From the NCBI RefSeq assembly GCF_039372665.1, contig NZ_CP134994.1, positions 310,001-374,000 on the forward strand: a stretch of 64,000 nt of DNA, in the 5' to 3' direction. A program made the translations under genes and the position numbers. The stretch's first letter is position 1. Each line of letters starts with the position of its first letter. Shown piece by piece: positions 62,784 through 64,000 of this stretch. This DNA comes from Buchnera aphidicola (Ceratovacuna keduensis). Its GTDB lineage: Bacteria; Pseudomonadota; Gammaproteobacteria; Enterobacterales; Enterobacteriaceae. A model generated the notes under the pieces. The model was not told the origin of the DNA, searched no databases, and saw nothing but the letters and a program-made list of their open reading frames with translations.

Positions 62784-62812
62784 ATATATTAACAAAAAAT
62801 TATAAAACAATT

Positions 62813-63199
62813 TTAAAATTGCACTATTCTTTCAGAAGAAAGAATATCCTTAGCTAATTCGGAAAAACTAGAAATTTTAAAAGATAAATCCATATTTTCA
62901 AAATTTATTCCTTTTTGAATAGCAAAATCTTTATTAAATATTCCTCTTCTTAAAGAAGATCCTATACATATTTTAAGATTTATATTAAATTTATTAGATA
63001 ATTTTTTCCAACATTTAAGTAAATTAATTTTATTATGATTAGAAAAGTTCATAATATTAGAATTATATACTCCATCTGAATAAAAAAATATACTTTTTAT
63101 TTTATGTTTTTTTATAATTAAGTTTTTAGAAAATAAAAAAGAACTAATAGAATTCTGTGTTCCATAACAAGGACCTGTAACTAATATAGTATATTTCAT
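62813..63199 (-). CDS. tusD: Sulfurtransferase TusD
   Basis: A 128-residue protein, same length as E. coli TusD. 'MKYTILVTGPCYGTQNSISS' at the start and the active site 'INLKICIGSSLRRGIF', with the catalytic cysteine at about residue 78, are diagnostic; it ends 'SSERIVQF'. TusD takes sulfur from TusA and, in the TusBCD complex, passes it to TusE. First gene of tusDCB upstream of rpsL, the order in E. coli. Confidence 0.95.
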   Translation of the reverse strand: MKYTILVTGPCYGTQNSISSFLFSKNLIIKKHKIKSIFFYSDGVYNSNIMNFSNHNKINLLKCWKKLSNKFNINLKICIGSSLRRGIFNKDFAIQKGINFENMDLSFKISSFSELAKDILSSERIVQF

Positions 63200-63493
63200 A
63201 ATATTAAAAATACAAAAATTTATTATATAATTTTATAATATATAAAATTGTTAATAATAAAAATTTTAAGATATATTTTATAAAAAAACATATTTATATT
63301 AATATAAAAATATTATAATTATATTAATTTGTTAATATAGCATTATAAAAATAAAAAAAATATTTAAAAATATAAAATACAAAAATAAAAAATTTTATAT
63401 ATTTTATATTTAATAAATATATATATTTTTTTTAATAAAATATTTAATTTTTAAAATTATTAATAAAATAAAAATATAAAATTATATAAAAAA
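63200..63493. other. Intergenic region between trpS and tusD
   Basis: Almost 300 bases of near-pure A/T. No open frame, RNA gene or convincing hairpin is visible. It presumably contains a promoter for tusDCB-rpsL, but no hexamer pair stands out from the background. It may be the eroded remains of genes present here in larger Buchnera genomes. Confidence 0.4.
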
Positions 63494-64000
63494 TTAATTA
63501 TATAAAAACAATTTTTCTTCTACATTTTTTAATGTTTTTTCTGATTCTATATAAGCTTTTTTAGCTCCAATTTTAGATATTTTTAATAAATAATTTTCAT
63601 TTTTTCTAAAATAAAAATATTTTTTTTGTAAACTATACAATTTTTTATAAATTATATTAGATAATATTTTTTTAAAATCATAATAATTATAATTATTAAA
63701 AATTCTTTCTGATTCTGCAATAGTATTATTACTTAATATAGAAAAAATATTTAATAAATTAGATATTCCAGGTTTTTTCTTTAAATTATATAATATTTTA
63801 GCAGGATTATCAGAATCTGTAGAAGCAAATTGTATTTTTTTATAAATTTCTATTTTATTATCTAACAAAAAAATACTATTTTTATTGTTTTTATCAGATT
63901 TAGACATTTTTTTTCTAGGATCTTGTAATGACATTATTTTAGAACCTTGTTCAAAAAATATATTTTTAGGAATAGTAAAAACATTTCCATACAAATTATT
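63494..64000 (-). CDS. trpS: Tryptophanyl-tRNA synthetase, C-terminal half (partial at window edge)
   Basis: The last ~168 residues of TrpRS; the frame stays open to the right edge (reading N-N-L-Y-G-N-V). The KMSKS loop is in 'SLQDPRKKMSKSDKNN', followed by 'STDSDNPAKILYNLKKKPGI' and 'SNLLNIFSIL', matching E. coli 'TDSDEPPVVRYDVQNKAGVS'. It ends 'KTLKNVEEKLFLYN'. TrpRS is a class I synthetase charging tRNA-Trp. The Rossmann fold and HIGH motif lie outside the window. Confidence 0.94.
   Translation of the reverse strand, partial: NNLYGNVFTIPKNIFFEQGSKIMSLQDPRKKMSKSDKNNKNSIFLLDNKIEIYKKIQFASTDSDNPAKILYNLKKKPGISNLLNIFSILSNNTIAESERIFNNYNYYDFKKILSNIIYKKLYSLQKKYFYFRKNENYLLKISKIGAKKAYIESEKTLKNVEEKLFLYN

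Noticed and set aside
62784-62810. Nine-codon hydrophobic N-terminal extension of tusC
   Set aside because: TusC proteins begin MKxIAFxFS; the extension would give a cytoplasmic protein a spurious signal-like sequence.

Overview
The window is a piece of the chromosome of a strongly reduced, extremely AT-rich gammaproteobacterial endosymbiont, almost certainly a Buchnera aphidicola lineage of aphids. Three things support this. Intergenic DNA is close to pure A/T and the proteins are loaded with Lys, Ile and Asn. The remaining genes are enterobacterial, and their order (asd-yhgN-pgk-fbaA-mscS-recCBD, yajR/cyoEDCBA, clpP-clpX-lon-mdlAB, dnaX-ybaB-htpG-adk, folD-cysS, str/S10/spc/alpha ribosomal block) is the order I know from Buchnera. 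The 23S-5S unit has tRNA-Glu and aroE upstream and no 16S gene next to it, which is also a Buchnera arrangement. I see no mobile elements, prophage, CRISPR array or foreign-looking DNA.

Layout. 1-9.8 kb: end of leuS, holA, tusA, then asd on the minus strand, yhgN, glycolytic pgk and fbaA, the mechanosensitive channel gene mscS, and recC. 9.8-15.1 kb: recB and recD, completing RecBCD, then initiator tRNA-fMet (minus). 15.2-22.0 kb: nusB, an MFS exporter gene (yajR), tusE, and the complete cytochrome bo3 oxidase operon cyoABCDE (minus). 22.0-30.5 kb: the protease block clpP, clpX, lon, then the paired ABC transporter genes mdlA and mdlB. 30.5-37.3 kb: SRP 4.5S RNA, dnaX, ybaB, htpG, a frameshifted adk, tRNA-Arg, folD, cysS. 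37.3-42.2 kb: 5S, 23S, a boxA-containing leader, tRNA-Glu, aroE and tsaC, all minus. 42.3-43.8 kb: def and fmt. 43.9-62.0 kb: rplQ back through the alpha, spc and S10 operons, then tuf, fusA, rpsG and rpsL, all minus. 62.1-64.0 kb: tusBCD and the 3' part of trpS.

How the genes work together. Most of the window is translation machinery: 30 ribosomal protein genes, two elongation factors, rRNA, tRNAs, aminoacyl-tRNA synthetases and initiator-Met formylation/deformylation. All five Tus sulfur-relay proteins, which feed 2-thiouridine in tRNA, are here at three separate loci. Energy metabolism is represented by two glycolytic enzymes and the ubiquinol oxidase; host-relevant biosynthesis by asd, aroE and folD; protein quality control by ClpXP, Lon and HtpG.

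The most interesting observation is that two important genes, recC and adk, are split by a one-base frame change exactly at long poly(A) tracts (14 and 11 A). In both, one extra A in the mRNA would restore a full-length protein. Other genes carry A-tracts of up to 17 that are in frame. This fits the polymerase-slippage rescue known in Buchnera and Blochmannia, though homopolymer sequencing error cannot be excluded from sequence alone. Other points of note are a perfect 20-bp dyad overlapping the probable clpP promoter, a retained rRNA antitermination boxA, a probable eroded ppiD start after lon, loss of the CyoA lipobox cysteine, and a tau-less DnaX. I found no clearly new multi-gene system.
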